From assembly GCA_963706875.1 (NCBI GenBank), contig CAVPNW010000009.1, forward strand, positions 1 through 64,000: a stretch of DNA of 64,000 nt, in the 5' to 3' direction. The notes under the pieces were generated by a model. It ran no database searches. It was not told the DNA's origin and worked only from the letters and a program-made list of their open reading frames with translations. Source of the stretch: Prado023 sp963706875 (GTDB lineage Bacteria > Actinomycetota > Actinomycetes > S36-B12 > CAIYMF01). The first letter of the stretch is position 1. Every line of letters starts with the position of its first letter. A program made the position numbers and the translations under genes. Shown piece by piece: positions 17,566 to 27,089 of the stretch.

Positions 17566-18042
17566 ATGCTGAAGAATCCTGAGACGATCCTGTTCCGCAG
17601 CGCCGCCGCCTGGACCGCGGTCGGCCTTGCCGGCGGACTGGCCTACCGGGAGGTGACCCGGGCCGCCGATTTCACCGGCTTCACCCAGCTGAGCCTCGTG
17701 CACACGCACGCGCTGGCCCTGGGAACCCTCGTGCTGCTGGTCACCCTCGCCCTCGAGCGGGTGTTCACACTGAGTGCCGACCGGCGCCTGGGCTGGTTCG
17801 CGTGGGCCTGGAACGCGGGCCTTGCGCTGACCGTCGGCGCCCTGGCAGTCAAGGGCAGCCTGCAGGTGGCCGGCTCGGCCGGCGCGGACTCCCCGGCACT
17901 GGCGGGGATCGCGGGCACCGGGCACATCGTGCTGGCGGTGGGGTTCGTCGTGCTGTTCCTGGTGCTGGGCGGCGCGATCCGCGACACCGCGCGCGTCGCC
18001 GTCGACGCAGGTCCCGCGGCGCACCTGGCGGGGCGGTCGTGA
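17566..18042 (+). CDS. DUF2871 family membrane protein
   Basis: A 158-residue protein with four hydrophobic helices matching DUF2871; the segment FTGFTQLSLVHTHALALG with its paired histidines is typical. Function is unknown. It is the first gene of an operon: its stop overlaps the GTG start of the MFS transporter (GTGA). It is preceded by GAGAGGA and by two TetR operators, so it is probably induced with the pump. Confidence 0.85.
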   Translation: MLKNPETILFRSAAAWTAVGLAGGLAYREVTRAADFTGFTQLSLVHTHALALGTLVLLVTLALERVFTLSADRRLGWFAWAWNAGLALTVGALAVKGSLQVAGSAGADSPALAGIAGTGHIVLAVGFVVLFLVLGGAIRDTARVAVDAGPAAHLAGRS

Positions 18043-19580
18043 CCGCCGGCCCGGGTGAGGGGCGCACTGCGCTGATCCCGGGCCAGGTCATGCCGTCGGC
18101 CCCTGCCTCGCGCCGGCAGTGGGCCGGGCTGTGGGTGCTGGCTGCCGCGCTGGGCATGATCGTGCTCGACGGCACGATCGTCGCGGTCGCCCTGCCGGCG
18201 ATGATCGCCGACCTGGGTCTCGACCTGACCCAGGCGCAGTGGATCAACAGCCTGTATGCGGTGGTCTTCGCCGCCCTGCTGCTCACCGCGGGCCGCCTGG
18301 GCGACAGGTGGGGACGCCGCCGGGTGCTGCTGATCGGGCTGGTCGTGTTCGTCCTGGGCAGCGTCCTGGCCGCCCTGTCCGTCAGCGCGGGGGCCCTGCT
18401 GCTGGCGCGGGCGGTGCAGGGCGTCGGTGGGGCGATGGTCCTGCCAGCGACGTTGTCGACGGTCAACGCGACCTTCCGGGGTTCGGACCGGGCTGCCGCG
18501 TTCGGCGTGTGGGGCGCGGTGATGTCCGGGGCCGCGGCGATCGGTCCGCTGCTCGGCGGGGTGCTCACCGAGGTGGGCAGCTGGCAGCTCGTGTTCTGGG
18601 TCAACGTCCCGATCGGCGTGGCCGTGTTCATCGCGGCGCTGGGGCTGGTCGACGAGACCCGGTCGGAACCTGCCGGCCATCAGCTGGGTGTGGACGTGGC
18701 CGGGCCGGTGCTCAGCTCGATCGGGTTCGGGCTCGTGGTCTTCGGACTCATCGAAGCCAGCTCCCTGGGCTGGTGGCGCCCGACCGGCACCCTGACCCTG
18801 TTCGGGTGGACCTGGCCGGCCACCGCTGCGCTGTCCCCGGTCCCTGTGGCGCTGGCCCTCGGGGCGCTGTCCCTGACCGCGTTCGTGCTGTGGGAGGCCG
18901 GCCGGCAGCGACGCAGCCTGCCGACGGTCATCAACCTGCGCCTGTTCCGGATCCCGACCTTCGTGCTGGGCAACCTGACCGCGACCCTGGTCGCGGTCGG
19001 CGAGTTCGCGTTGCTGTTCGTGCTCCCGTTGTTCCTGGTCACGTCCCTGGGCCTGGACACGCTGGCCGCCGGGCTGGTCCTGGCTGCGATGGCCGGCGGT
19101 GCGTTCCTCTCCGGGGCTGCAGCCAGGCACCTCGCCACGGCGATCGGGACCACCCGGGTGGTGATCGTGGGCCTGGCGCTGGAGGCGGCGGGGGCCGCAG
19201 CGACCGCCATGATCGTGGCCACCACGGCCTCCCCGTGGGCGATTGCGGCCGCCCTGATCCCCTACGGGCTGGGCCTGGGCCTGGCCTCCGCCCAGCTGAC
19301 CTCCACGGTGCTGCGCGACGTCCCACCGTCCGAGTCCGGCGCCGGGTCCGCGATCCAGAGCACCGTCCGGCAGCTCGGTGCCGCCCTGGGCAGCGCCGTC
19401 GGCGGCACCACGCTGGCCGCAGCGCTCAACGCCACCGCCGAGGCAGGCGACCCCGGACCTGCGGCATTCGCCGCCGCCACCTCGATGGCCATCTGGGTCG
19501 CGGTCGCGGTGCTCGTGATGGGGCTCGCACTCGCCTGGCGGCTCGACAGGACGGCGCGGGGTCCTGACGGGGCACGCTGA
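18039..19580 (+). CDS. MFS transporter, DHA2 (EmrB/QacA) family
   Basis: A 513-residue drug:H+ antiporter of the 14-helix DHA2 group. It has motif A (GRLGDRWGRRRVLL), motif D-type acidic residues in TM1 (MIVLDGTIVAVALPAM) and the antiporter motif C region (GAVMSGAAAIGPLLGGVL). The GTG at 18039 overlaps the preceding stop codon, giving translational coupling. Members export disinfectants, dyes or antibiotics; the local TetR regulator supports inducible efflux. The substrate is unknown. Confidence 0.9.
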   Translation: MTAGPGEGRTALIPGQVMPSAPASRRQWAGLWVLAAALGMIVLDGTIVAVALPAMIADLGLDLTQAQWINSLYAVVFAALLLTAGRLGDRWGRRRVLLIGLVVFVLGSVLAALSVSAGALLLARAVQGVGGAMVLPATLSTVNATFRGSDRAAAFGVWGAVMSGAAAIGPLLGGVLTEVGSWQLVFWVNVPIGVAVFIAALGLVDETRSEPAGHQLGVDVAGPVLSSIGFGLVVFGLIEASSLGWWRPTGTLTLFGWTWPATAALSPVPVALALGALSLTAFVLWEAGRQRRSLPTVINLRLFRIPTFVLGNLTATLVAVGEFALLFVLPLFLVTSLGLDTLAAGLVLAAMAGGAFLSGAAARHLATAIGTTRVVIVGLALEAAGAAATAMIVATTASPWAIAAALIPYGLGLGLASAQLTSTVLRDVPPSESGAGSAIQSTVRQLGAALGSAVGGTTLAAALNATAEAGDPGPAAFAAATSMAIWVAVAVLVMGLALAWRLDRTARGPDGAR

Positions 19581-19650
19581 AGGCCTTCGTCGGCTCGACG
19601 CACGGTCGCATTCCAGGGACGGCGGGTGCCGCACGATCCCAGGGACCGGG

Positions 19651-19899
19651 TCATTGACGCCCGTCGCGGCCCTCTGGTTCGGGCCACTGAGGTCCGCGCT
19701 CCTGAGGCTCCGGCCCCGGGCTCCGTCCCAGCCACAGCAGGCACCCCCCCGCGGCCCCGAGCAGCACGCCCGGGATCAGGAACACGTACGGCAGCGCGAA
19801 CATCAGCCCACCCGAGGGCAATGTCGTGAGCCCGATCACGACCAGCACCACGGCCAGAGCCACGCACAGCCATCCGAGGACTCGAACCACGGATCGCAT
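19651..19899 (-). CDS. Small two-helix membrane protein
   Basis: An 82-residue hypothetical protein starting at the ATG at 19899, preceded by AGGAGG. It has two hydrophobic helices separated by a short loop (VLGWLCVALAVVLVVIGLT and ALPYVFLIPGVLLGAAGGCL) and a charged Pro/Glu-rich C-tail. I do not recognise a family. The strong ribosome-binding site and clean membrane topology support a real gene; it lies alone between the MFS and arr genes. Confidence 0.55.
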   Translation of the reverse strand: MRSVVRVLGWLCVALAVVLVVIGLTTLPSGGLMFALPYVFLIPGVLLGAAGGCLLWLGRSPGPEPQERGPQWPEPEGRDGRQ

Positions 19900-20096
19900 C
19901 GTCCTCCTGATCCCCTGCCTGGCTCCCGATCGGAGCTGCACGCCGGGGGATGGCGCTCGTTGCCGGAGCGCGGCGCACAACCGTGTTCCTGATTCTGCCG
20001 CCTGCGGTCGCAGTCAGTCGAATGGCCGGCGCCGCCTCGGGGGAGCCGGGCGGCGCAGGTGCGGACTTCGACGCCGTGGTCGTCGGCTCTGGTTCT

Positions 20097-20558
20097 TCAG
20101 TCCTCGATGACGTCGAGTCCCTGTTCCCGCAGCTGCGCCAGGTGGTCGAGCATGCCGTTGAGGACTGCCGGGTTGTGGCCCTGCCAGTCGACGAGCTCGG
20201 CGGTGATGCGCAGCGGGTGGCGGGTCCGGTAGGACCGGGTGGGGTTGCCGGGGAATCGCTTGTTGGTCACGTTGGGGTCGTCCTCGAACGGGCCCAGGGG
20301 TTCAACGAGGTAGATGTGGCCCCGTTCGCCGCCACCTGCCAGCGAGGTGGCCAGCTCGGCGCCCCAGACGGCCGTCTCCACCAGGGCGGTGAAGTAGATG
20401 TTGTTGGACACCCGGCCCCCCTGGTAGTTGGAACCGTACCCGGGGACGAGTTCCACGCCGACCTCGAGCGCGGTCTTCGTCCCGTGGTAGAACGGGCCCT
20501 CAACGTGAGCACAGTCGTCGTAGGTGACCGGGATGTGTGTGCCGGCAGGCTCGCCCAT
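20097..20558 (-). CDS. arr: NAD(+)--rifampin ADP-ribosyltransferase
   Basis: A 153-residue Arr protein, which transfers ADP-ribose from NAD+ to the C23 hydroxyl of rifamycins and so inactivates them. Diagnostic segments are GPFYHGTKTALEVG, SNNIYFTALVETAVWGAELA, and the very conserved VEPLGPFEDDPNVTNKRFPG leading into NPTRSYRTRHPLRI. Length and all motifs are those of functional Arr enzymes, including the catalytic Asp/Glu region. The gene has ordinary base use for the region and no mobile element beside it, so it appears to be an intrinsic chromosomal copy as in many actinobacteria. Confidence 0.93.
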   Translation of the reverse strand: MGEPAGTHIPVTYDDCAHVEGPFYHGTKTALEVGVELVPGYGSNYQGGRVSNNIYFTALVETAVWGAELATSLAGGGERGHIYLVEPLGPFEDDPNVTNKRFPGNPTRSYRTRHPLRITAELVDWQGHNPAVLNGMLDHLAQLREQGLDVIED

Positions 20559-20880
20559 GGATGTGGCTCCTCCTTCGTGCCCGACTGCCGTGCGTGTCGA
20601 GCGCCTCGGCGGTCCGCCGCGGCAGCGTATCTCGGCACAGTCGGAATGGCGCCGCTGCGCCGAAGCGCCGCACGTGGCTGGACCACGGCAACACCCCGAC
20701 CGCGGCGCTGGCGTGGACCAAGGCAGTCCTGCTGCACTGGGCTGCCCCCGGTACCCTTCGAACCCATACTCCCGGGCGCCCCTCCCGTGCGCGATGGGTT
20801 GACTCCGGAAGCGGGGGTCGGATGGCCCTGTTGGTCCTGACCGGCCGGCGTAGCGTCATGGGTGAGGGGAGGCGCTGGCG
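20559..20880. other. Intergenic region, no gene seen
   Basis: A 322-nt gap between the diverging arr and small-membrane-protein genes. I see no RNA gene, repeat or convincing promoter. TTGACT at 20797 is a possible -35 element without a clear -10 partner. Confidence 0.4.
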
Positions 20881-21165
20881 ATGGGATGGCTGGACTGGGG
20901 CGTCGTGGGGGCCTTCCTCGAGTTGATGCTCGTGGTGGGCTTGGCGGTGATGGGACTGGTGTGGGCGTGGGGGTTCGGGGGTTGGCTGGAGTACCGCGAC
21001 CGGCGAGATGCGAAGACCCGCGAGGACGTGGAGGCGGACATCGCCGAGTACGGCCCCAGCGCCTTGGGCATCCGCGACGAGTTGTTGCCCGACGATGAAC
21101 GCCAGCTGGTGCTCGAAGCCCGCCACCAGGCGGAGCGACGTTGGGCCAGGAGGGCCCCTCGCTAG
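20881..21165 (+). CDS. Small membrane protein, unknown function
   Basis: A 94-residue protein with one N-terminal membrane helix (VVGAFLELMLVVGLAVMGLV) followed by a charged cytoplasmic region rich in Arg, Asp and Glu. No family is recognised. The coding bias is strong and a GAGGGGAGG purine stretch lies upstream of the ATG. It is followed within 20 nt by a MarR-type remnant. Confidence 0.5.
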   Translation: MGWLDWGVVGAFLELMLVVGLAVMGLVWAWGFGGWLEYRDRRDAKTREDVEADIAEYGPSALGIRDELLPDDERQLVLEARHQAERRWARRAPR

Positions 21166-21180
21166 TGGGCATCCGGCCCC

Positions 21181-21375
21181 CCGGAGGACGCGCCGAACCG
21201 CTTCTTACCGGGGGTGCGTGCGCTGGAACAGTCTGTGCTCGGCGCGCTGAGCGACGCCGAGCGCAAGACTCTCATGAGGCTCTTGGGCAAGGTGCTCTCC
21301 GGCGCTGCTGCCGTTGCCGCCGGCGCGCCGATCACCCTTGACGGTCGTCGCCACCGCCCCACACGGTCGTCGTAA
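21181..21375 (+). pseudogene. MarR-family regulator C-terminal remnant
   Basis: An in-frame run ending at TAA 21373 encodes EQSVLGALSDAERKTLMRLL followed by GKVLSGAAAVAAGAP, the dimerisation-helix end of a MarR-type regulator. The winged-helix part is missing and the sequence upstream belongs to another gene. A GTG at 21214 could start a 53-residue product but without a DNA-binding domain. I read it as the leftover of a deleted gene. Confidence 0.5.
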
Positions 21376-21445
21376 CTCGAACAATGCGCCCGCCCAGATC
21401 CGGCGCATGCGGGCCTCCCTGGAATCGGCCTGCGTCCTGGCAGAC

Positions 21446-22087
21446 TCAGGCGGGTTGTTGGTCGCCCCAGGTGCGGCAGGTGATCTGGTCGTGGGTGGTG
21501 GCCAGTCGGATCCAGGCCGTGTTGTCCAGGGGGTGGTCGGTGGCGTACTGGCCGTCGATGTTGCCGGCGATCAGGGGCACCATGCAGCGCAGCAGCCCGC
21601 CGTGGGTGACCAGGACGTGCACGTCACCTGGTGATGAGGATGCCAGCAGTTGGTGGAGGAACGGGGAGAACCGGGCTGCGATGTCGCGGTAGCTCTCCCC
21701 GCCCGGGATGCGCTGGTCCCACCGGTGGTGGACCAGCCAGTCGGTCATGAGCTGGGTGAACGCATCCCAGTGCGCGGGGTCGCTGGTGTGCTCGTAGATC
21801 CCGACGTCGAACTCGGTCAGGGCCGCGTCGGGCGGGTGGACGGGCTGGCACCAGGCGTCGGCGAGGATCGCGGCGGTCTGGCGTGCGCGCAGGATCGGGC
21901 TGGTGCGCAGCGAGGCCACCGGGCGCCCGGCGAGCTCGGCGCCGAGCCGTACGGCGAGTTCCTCGGACTGCCGGCGGCCCTGTGCGGTGAGCGGGTAGCC
22001 GTGGACCCGGTTGGCGAACACCCCCTCGATGTTGGCCTGGCTCTGCCCGTGGCGCACCAGGTACACCTCGACCGGGGCGAGGCTCAC
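21446..22087 (-). CDS. Histidine phosphatase family protein
   Basis: A 213-residue phosphoglycerate-mutase-like phosphatase. The catalytic RHGQ motif (His13) is in VYLVRHGQSQAN, the second Arg in RTSPILRARQTA, the acid region in LTEFDVGIYE and the second catalytic His in VLVTHGGLLR. GTG at 22087 is chosen because it overlaps the stop of the upstream hydrolase gene (GTGA) and removes a non-homologous extension. Substrate is unknown. It is the second gene of a two-gene operon. Confidence 0.85.
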   Translation of the reverse strand: MSLAPVEVYLVRHGQSQANIEGVFANRVHGYPLTAQGRRQSEELAVRLGAELAGRPVASLRTSPILRARQTAAILADAWCQPVHPPDAALTEFDVGIYEHTSDPAHWDAFTQLMTDWLVHHRWDQRIPGGESYRDIAARFSPFLHQLLASSSPGDVHVLVTHGGLLRCMVPLIAGNIDGQYATDHPLDNTAWIRLATTHDQITCRTWGDQQPA

Positions 22088-23067
22088 CGCCCGGCCTCCT
22101 CCGCAGGGGCCGTCACGTTGGTCACGGCGTCGCGGATGGCGTGTGGGGCCTCCCAGGGCAGCATGTGCCCAGCGCCCGGTACCCACACGGACCGTGCCCG
22201 GGGGATGGCGGCGGCCATCCGCTGGGAGTCTCGTGGTGGAGTGGTGTGATCGGCCAGGCCGCAGACGATCACGGTCGGCAGGTCCACCGCCGGCAACCGG
22301 GCGAGCAGGTCGTCGGTGGTGAACGCCTCGAGTAGGGGCAGCAGCGGGGCGTGGTCGCGGTCCAGGACCATCCCCAGGAACGCGGTCAGCATCGCGGGGG
22401 AGGGTTGGGGGCCGAAGAACGACGCCGCGAACAGGGTCCCGATGGTGGGGTTGGCCCCGAGCCGGGGTAGCAGGTGGCTGCGTAGGAGGGGGGCCTCGAC
22501 CCGGTTCTGTGGTGCCCCGTCGAGGATGTCCCCGGCGAAGGTGGCGACCAGGACTAGCCCCGCCAACCGCACCGGTACCTCAGGGACCTCCAGGACGGCT
22601 TCGAGGGCGAGGAACCCGCCCATCGAGTGCCCGACCAGGATCGCGTCGGTGGTGCCGGTCGCCTCGAGCACGGCTGCCAGGTCGGCGGCCATCACCGGCG
22701 CGCTGACTCCCTGGGTGCCGATGGTGGACTGCCCGTGCCCGCGGGCGTCGAAGGCCACGACCCGGTACCCGTCGGCGAGCAGCAGGTCGGCCACAAGGTT
22801 CCATTCCCCGAGGGTCAGCGCGATGCCGTGCGCCAGCACGACGGGTGGGCCGGTTCCGGCGATCCGAACCCGCAGACGGGTGCCATCAGGTCGCTCCACG
22901 ATCACGTCGTCGCCGGTGGGGTCGCGCAGCAGATCGTCGAGCGGGACCGGGTCGGGGAGGGTGCGGATGCGCCGGGCCCTGGACCGGGTGGCCAGCAGCA
23001 CGCCGACTGCGACCGCGACTGCGGCCGTCAGGCTGGCCCCACCCACGCCGAGCACCGAGCCGCGCAT
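22084..23067 (-). CDS. Membrane-anchored alpha/beta hydrolase
   Basis: A 327-residue hydrolase with an N-terminal transmembrane helix (LTAAVAVAVGVLLAT), then an alpha/beta core: VVLAHGIALTLGEW, FDARGHGQS, nucleophile elbow VGHSMGG, acid CGLADHTTP and His in VPGAGHMLPWE. This is a complete triad. The arrangement resembles peroxidase/esterase-like hydrolases; the substrate is not inferable. Its stop codon overlaps the phosphatase start, so the two are co-translated. Confidence 0.82.
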   Translation of the reverse strand: MRGSVLGVGGASLTAAVAVAVGVLLATRSRARRIRTLPDPVPLDDLLRDPTGDDVIVERPDGTRLRVRIAGTGPPVVLAHGIALTLGEWNLVADLLLADGYRVVAFDARGHGQSTIGTQGVSAPVMAADLAAVLEATGTTDAILVGHSMGGFLALEAVLEVPEVPVRLAGLVLVATFAGDILDGAPQNRVEAPLLRSHLLPRLGANPTIGTLFAASFFGPQPSPAMLTAFLGMVLDRDHAPLLPLLEAFTTDDLLARLPAVDLPTVIVCGLADHTTPPRDSQRMAAAIPRARSVWVPGAGHMLPWEAPHAIRDAVTNVTAPAEEAGR

Positions 23068-23403
23068 CGACTCACCTCCCCAAGGACGGGGCGGGTCCCC
23101 GCAACTCCTACCTTGCCCCAGATCGGGCAGCCCCGGCAGGGCGGGCGGCCGCCCGCGTTCGCGGCGCGCATCACTACGGCAGTTCCGTTGCGGGCTGGCG
23201 CGATGATGGTGTCGGCCCGGGTCAGCTGCTACTCAGGTGCAGTGCGGGTGCGGGCGGCACCGCTGGGGGACCTAGGGCCATTGTGCGTCGAGGGGCCGGT
23301 CGGTAGACAGGAGGTGGGCTGAGGTTGGACCCAGCCACCGAGCAGTCAGGTCAACGGGGCTGCCCAGGCAGTGGTGATCGCCGCGGACCTCGCGACGCAG
23401 GAG

Positions 23404-23429
23404 GGGATCCTCCCGGGAGGCAGGATCCC
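23404..23429. promoter_or_regulatory. Inverted repeat before the NmrA-like gene
   Basis: GGGATCCT (23404-23411) and AGGATCCC (23422-23429) form an 8-bp perfect inverted repeat around CCCGGGAGGC, ending 15 nt before the next start codon. It could be an operator or a leader hairpin. Confidence 0.35.
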
Positions 23430-23444
23430 GATTGGAGGAGCGTC

Positions 23445-24320
23445 ATGATCCTTGTTGTTGGTGCCACCGGACTGGTCGGCGGGCAGGTGTGCTCGCGATT
23501 GGCCGCGAGTGGTGTGAGTGCCCGGGCGATGGTGCGGGCCACGTCCAGCCCCGAGAAGGTGGACGGCCTACGCGCCCAGGGTCTGGGCGTCGTCGAGGCT
23601 GACTTGCGGGACCCAGCGTCGCTGGGCGCGGCGTGTGCGGGTGTGGATTCGGTGATCTGCACCGTGTCGTCGATGCCGTTCTCCTATGAACCGGGGGTCA
23701 ATGACATCCAGACGACCGACCTCGACGGGGTGAAGAACCTGATCGACGCGGCAGCGCGCGCGGGGGTCGGGCACTTCATCTACACGTCGTTCTCGGCCAA
23801 CCTGGACCTCGACTTCCCGCTGGGCCGGGCCAAGCGCGCGGTGGAGGCCCACCTGATGCACAGCGGCATGGAGTACACGATCCTGCGTCCCAGCTGCTTC
23901 ATGGAGGTCTGGCTGAGCCCCGCGGTCGGGTTCGACCCCGGCAACGGCACCGTCACCCTCTACGGCGAGGGGACCAAGCCGGTCAGCTACATCGCGACCG
24001 CCGATGTGGCGGCATTCGCGGTGGCGAGCCTGACCGCGCCCGCGGCACGGAACGCGGTCCTGGAACTCGGCGGACCCGAGGCGCTCAGCCAGCTCGAGGC
24101 CAAGGAGGTCTTCGAGCAGGTCCTGGGGCGTTCGGTCGCGACGCAGCCGGTGCCCGTCGAGGCACTGCAGGGGCAACTGGCCGCGGCGACCGACCCGATG
24201 CAGCAGTCGTTCACCAGCCTGATGCTGTGCGTGGCCAAGGGCGACGCGATCGACATGAGTTCGCTCCTGCCGCAGTTCCCCGTGCGGTTGACGACCGTCA
24301 AGCAGTACGCAACAGGCTGA
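23445..24320 (+). CDS. NmrA/atypical SDR family NAD(P)-binding protein
   Basis: A 291-residue protein with the N-terminal Rossmann motif VVGATGLVGGQV typical of NmrA-like and other atypical short-chain dehydrogenases. It shows LRPSCFMEVWL in the position where NmrA proteins have the substrate-pocket strand, and no canonical Tyr-x3-Lys; FPLGRAKRAVE occupies that site. It may be a redox sensor or a reductase of unknown substrate. The ATG at 23445 follows GGAGGAG and is preferred over the upstream reading. Confidence 0.8.
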   Translation: MILVVGATGLVGGQVCSRLAASGVSARAMVRATSSPEKVDGLRAQGLGVVEADLRDPASLGAACAGVDSVICTVSSMPFSYEPGVNDIQTTDLDGVKNLIDAAARAGVGHFIYTSFSANLDLDFPLGRAKRAVEAHLMHSGMEYTILRPSCFMEVWLSPAVGFDPGNGTVTLYGEGTKPVSYIATADVAAFAVASLTAPAARNAVLELGGPEALSQLEAKEVFEQVLGRSVATQPVPVEALQGQLAAATDPMQQSFTSLMLCVAKGDAIDMSSLLPQFPVRLTTVKQYATG

Positions 24321-24482
24321 TCACCGGGCCGGGCACGAGTGATCGTCCTGACCTGGCAATGCACCGGACCCGGGCCCGGAGCTCTCCCATTCAGGAGGGC
24401 GGGATGGGACCGAGCCCTTCATCGGAGGAGGCAGGGCAGCGTCTCCCGGTAGACGGCCGCAGGCCCCTGCCGCGGGTGCAGG

Positions 24483-26356
24483 TCAGATGTACATGGCGTC
24501 GAGTTGGTGGGCGAAGTGCTGTTCGACGACTTTGCGCTTGACCTTCAGGCTGGTGGTGAGTTCGCCTCGGGCTTCGGTGAGGTCGCGGGTGAGGATGCTG
24601 AACTTCTTTATCGTCTCCCAGCGGTTCAGCGTCGCGTTGAGCTCATCGATGGTGGCCTGGATGGCGGCCCGGACTGCCACCGACTGGGACAACGTGACGT
24701 GGTCGCCGGTCATCCCGTGCGCGGTGGCGAACGCGGCCAGGGCCTCGGGGTCGAGGCTGACCAGGGCGGTGACGTAGTTGCGGTTGTTGGCGTGCACGAT
24801 GAGGTGGGACCCGAGTGCGGTCATGGCCGTGAACCGGGCGGCGATGGCCCCGGGGGCGATGTACTTGCCGCCGGAGGTCTTGACCAGGTCCTTCTTCCGG
24901 TCGGTGATCTGCAGCCGCCCGGCGTTGTCGAGGGAGCCGATGTCCCCGGTGGCCAGCCAGCCGTCGGCCAGCAGGACCTCGGCGTTCTCGCGGGGCAGGT
25001 TGCGGTACCCGGTCATGAGGTGCGGGCCGCGCAGGAGGATCTCGCCGTCGGCTGCGATCCGGATCTCGGTGCCGGGGAGGGGTTGGCCGACGGTTCCGAA
25101 GGCTTGGTCGTCGGGGCGGACGAGGCAGGTTGCTGCGGAGGTCTCGGTCAGGCCGTAGCCCTCCAGGATGGGCATGCCTGCGGCGTCGAACCAGCGGGCC
25201 ACGTCCCGATCCAGGGCCGCGGACCCGCAGACGAAGTACCGGATCCGCCCTCCGGTGAGGGCGGTGACCTTGTTGAACACGAGCAGGTCGGCCAGCGCGA
25301 GCTCCATGGTCGCGAACCGTCCATTGCGACGTCCTGAGCGCCTCGATGCCTTGATGCCGGCGGATGTGTCCACCGCCCAGGCGTAGATCGTCCGCTTGAG
25401 CGCGCCACTTTCATCCGCGCGGGCGTTCGCGGCGTTGTAGATCTTCTCGAAGATCCGCGGGACTCCGGCCATGAACGTCGGGCGGATGGTGGCCAGGTTG
25501 GTCACGAGTTCGGGGACCCGGCCGTCGACGGCGGTGGCGAACCCGACCTGGACCTGGAAGGCGAGTAGGACCTTGCCGAACGAGTGGGACAGTGGCAGCC
25601 AGAGGTACTGCAGGTCGTCGATGGTGATGATGCCCAGGGCATCGAGGGAGGCGCCCTGGAACACCCAGCTGCGGTGGGTGAGCTCGACGCCCTTGGGTCG
25701 CCCGGTTGTCCCCGAGGTGTAGATCAGGGTGGCCAGCGAGTCGGGGGTCAGGTCCGCGATCCGGTTGTCGATCACCTGGGGGTCGGCGGCCAGAGTGGCA
25801 GTCCCGAGGGCGCGAAGGGCGTCGATGGTGATGATCCGGTCGCCGTCCCCGGGCCCGTCGATCACCACGATCGCCATCAGGTCCGGGAGCCGGTCGCGGT
25901 CATTGGCCGCCTTGGCCGCCTGGTCGGCGTCCTCGGCGAACAGGATCCGGGCCCCTGAGTCGGCCAGGATGAACACCACGTCCTCGACGTTGGTGTTGGG
26001 GTAGATCGTGGTCGTGGCCCCGCCGGCGCACATGATCGCGCTGTCGGCCAGGATCCACTCCACCCGGGTGCTGCTCGCGATCGCCACCCGGTCCCCAAGG
26101 TGCAGGCCCAGTGACACCAGGCCGGCGGCCAGCGCGAGGATCTCATCGCCGGCCTGGCCCCAGGTCATCGAGGTCCACGCCCCTCGGGCCCCCGGGGACG
26201 GAACGCCTCACGGTCCGGTGTGGTCGCAACACGGTGCAGGATCGACCCGGCGAGGGTGTCGGCATGCGCCGGGAGCGGCATGCCGAGATCCCCAGCGATC
26301 GAGTCGTGAGGCGGCGCTGTGGGAGTGCTGGGACGGGAGCTGACGATGCCGGTCAT
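24483..26356 (-). pseudogene. Long-chain acyl-CoA synthetase (AMP-forming), one frameshift
   Basis: An adenylate-forming ligase that would activate fatty acids to acyl-CoA. The P-loop-like motif IYTSGTTGRPKGVELTHR, the A5 motif EGYGLTETSA, A7/A8 (WLATGDIGSLDNAGRLQITD and RKKDLVKTSGGK) are intact in a 561-codon frame ending at 24483. The N-terminal 60 residues (PAHADTLAGSILHRVATTPD, then REAF) lie in another frame starting at ATG 26356; one base seems missing near 26176-26181, after which WTSMTWGQ reads on. Repaired length is about 624 residues, normal for FAA1-type enzymes. Only this one break is present, so error is plausible. Confidence 0.83.
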
Positions 26357-26729
26357 GGCACGATCACCTTGGCTCTGGCCGCTGGGCGGCCTGTTGGTTC
26401 GTTAGCCGGGGGATAGCGCAGACGGTCGTCGACGGGAGGGAGTCCTCGGTTCTTCGACCATACTCCTGTTCGGGGCAGTTCCTTGGCCTCATGCTCAGTC
26501 GCGAAGCCCCCAGCTGGCGCGAAGCCCGTTCTGCCCTCTGGTGACGCCGCCGAGAACTCGCTGCACGAGGACCTGATGGCCCCGGGCGGGACAGCGAACT
26601 CGACCGGCTGTGGCCGGCCATCGAGCGTTCCTTGCGGTGTGGTCGGGTGGCTGCGGGAACTGTGGGACAGTGGAAGGAGGGATCACGCCCTTCGGGTGTG
26701 GCCCTGAGGAACAGGAAGGTCGGTGCGCT
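26357..26729. other. Intergenic region, no gene seen
   Basis: A 373-nt gap between the ligase and the CsbD-like gene. It must hold the promoters of both. I see no gene and no clear sigma-factor consensus; csbD genes are often under stress sigma factors, but I cannot point to such a site here. Confidence 0.4.
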
Positions 26730-26954
26730 ATGAGCGCACAATCAGATCAAGCCAAGGGCCACGCCAAGGAAGCCGCGGGCCTGCTCACCGGTGACGAGGA
26801 CCTCCAGGCGGAGGGCAAGGCCGAGCGGGTGGCTGGGGAGACCCAGGAGCAGACCGACAAGGTCAAGGACGCGGTTGAGGGTGGGCTGGACAAGGTCCAG
26901 GATGCGCTCAACGACGCCCTGGACAAGGCCAAGCAGGCAGTGCGCCGCAAGTAG
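26730..26954 (+). CDS. CsbD family stress protein
   Basis: A 74-residue hydrophilic, helical protein matching CsbD: AKGHAKEAAGLLTGDEDLQAEGK with the family's Lys/Glu/Asp periodicity. Members are general stress proteins of unknown mechanism, sigma-B dependent in Bacillus. The protein is rich in Lys and Asp and lacks aromatic residues and Cys. ATG at 26730 is preceded by AGGAAGG with a long spacer. It precedes a LapA-like membrane protein gene. Confidence 0.88.
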   Translation: MSAQSDQAKGHAKEAAGLLTGDEDLQAEGKAERVAGETQEQTDKVKDAVEGGLDKVQDALNDALDKAKQAVRRK

Positions 26955-27089
26955 TCGAGACACCGTGGGGCCCATCACCCGGGCTCCACGGGCCTTGCCG
27001 TCCAGCTCCTGTCCGGATCCGGAATCCCGGCGTACCGTCGGAGCAGCACGGCAAGCGGCCATCAGATGGCCGAGAGGACCAGATGCGAC

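Noticed and set aside
17643..19634. 663-codon minus-strand reading opposite the MFS gene
   Set aside because: Very rich in Arg, Gly, Gln and Asp without any fold signature; the plus-strand transporter is certain.
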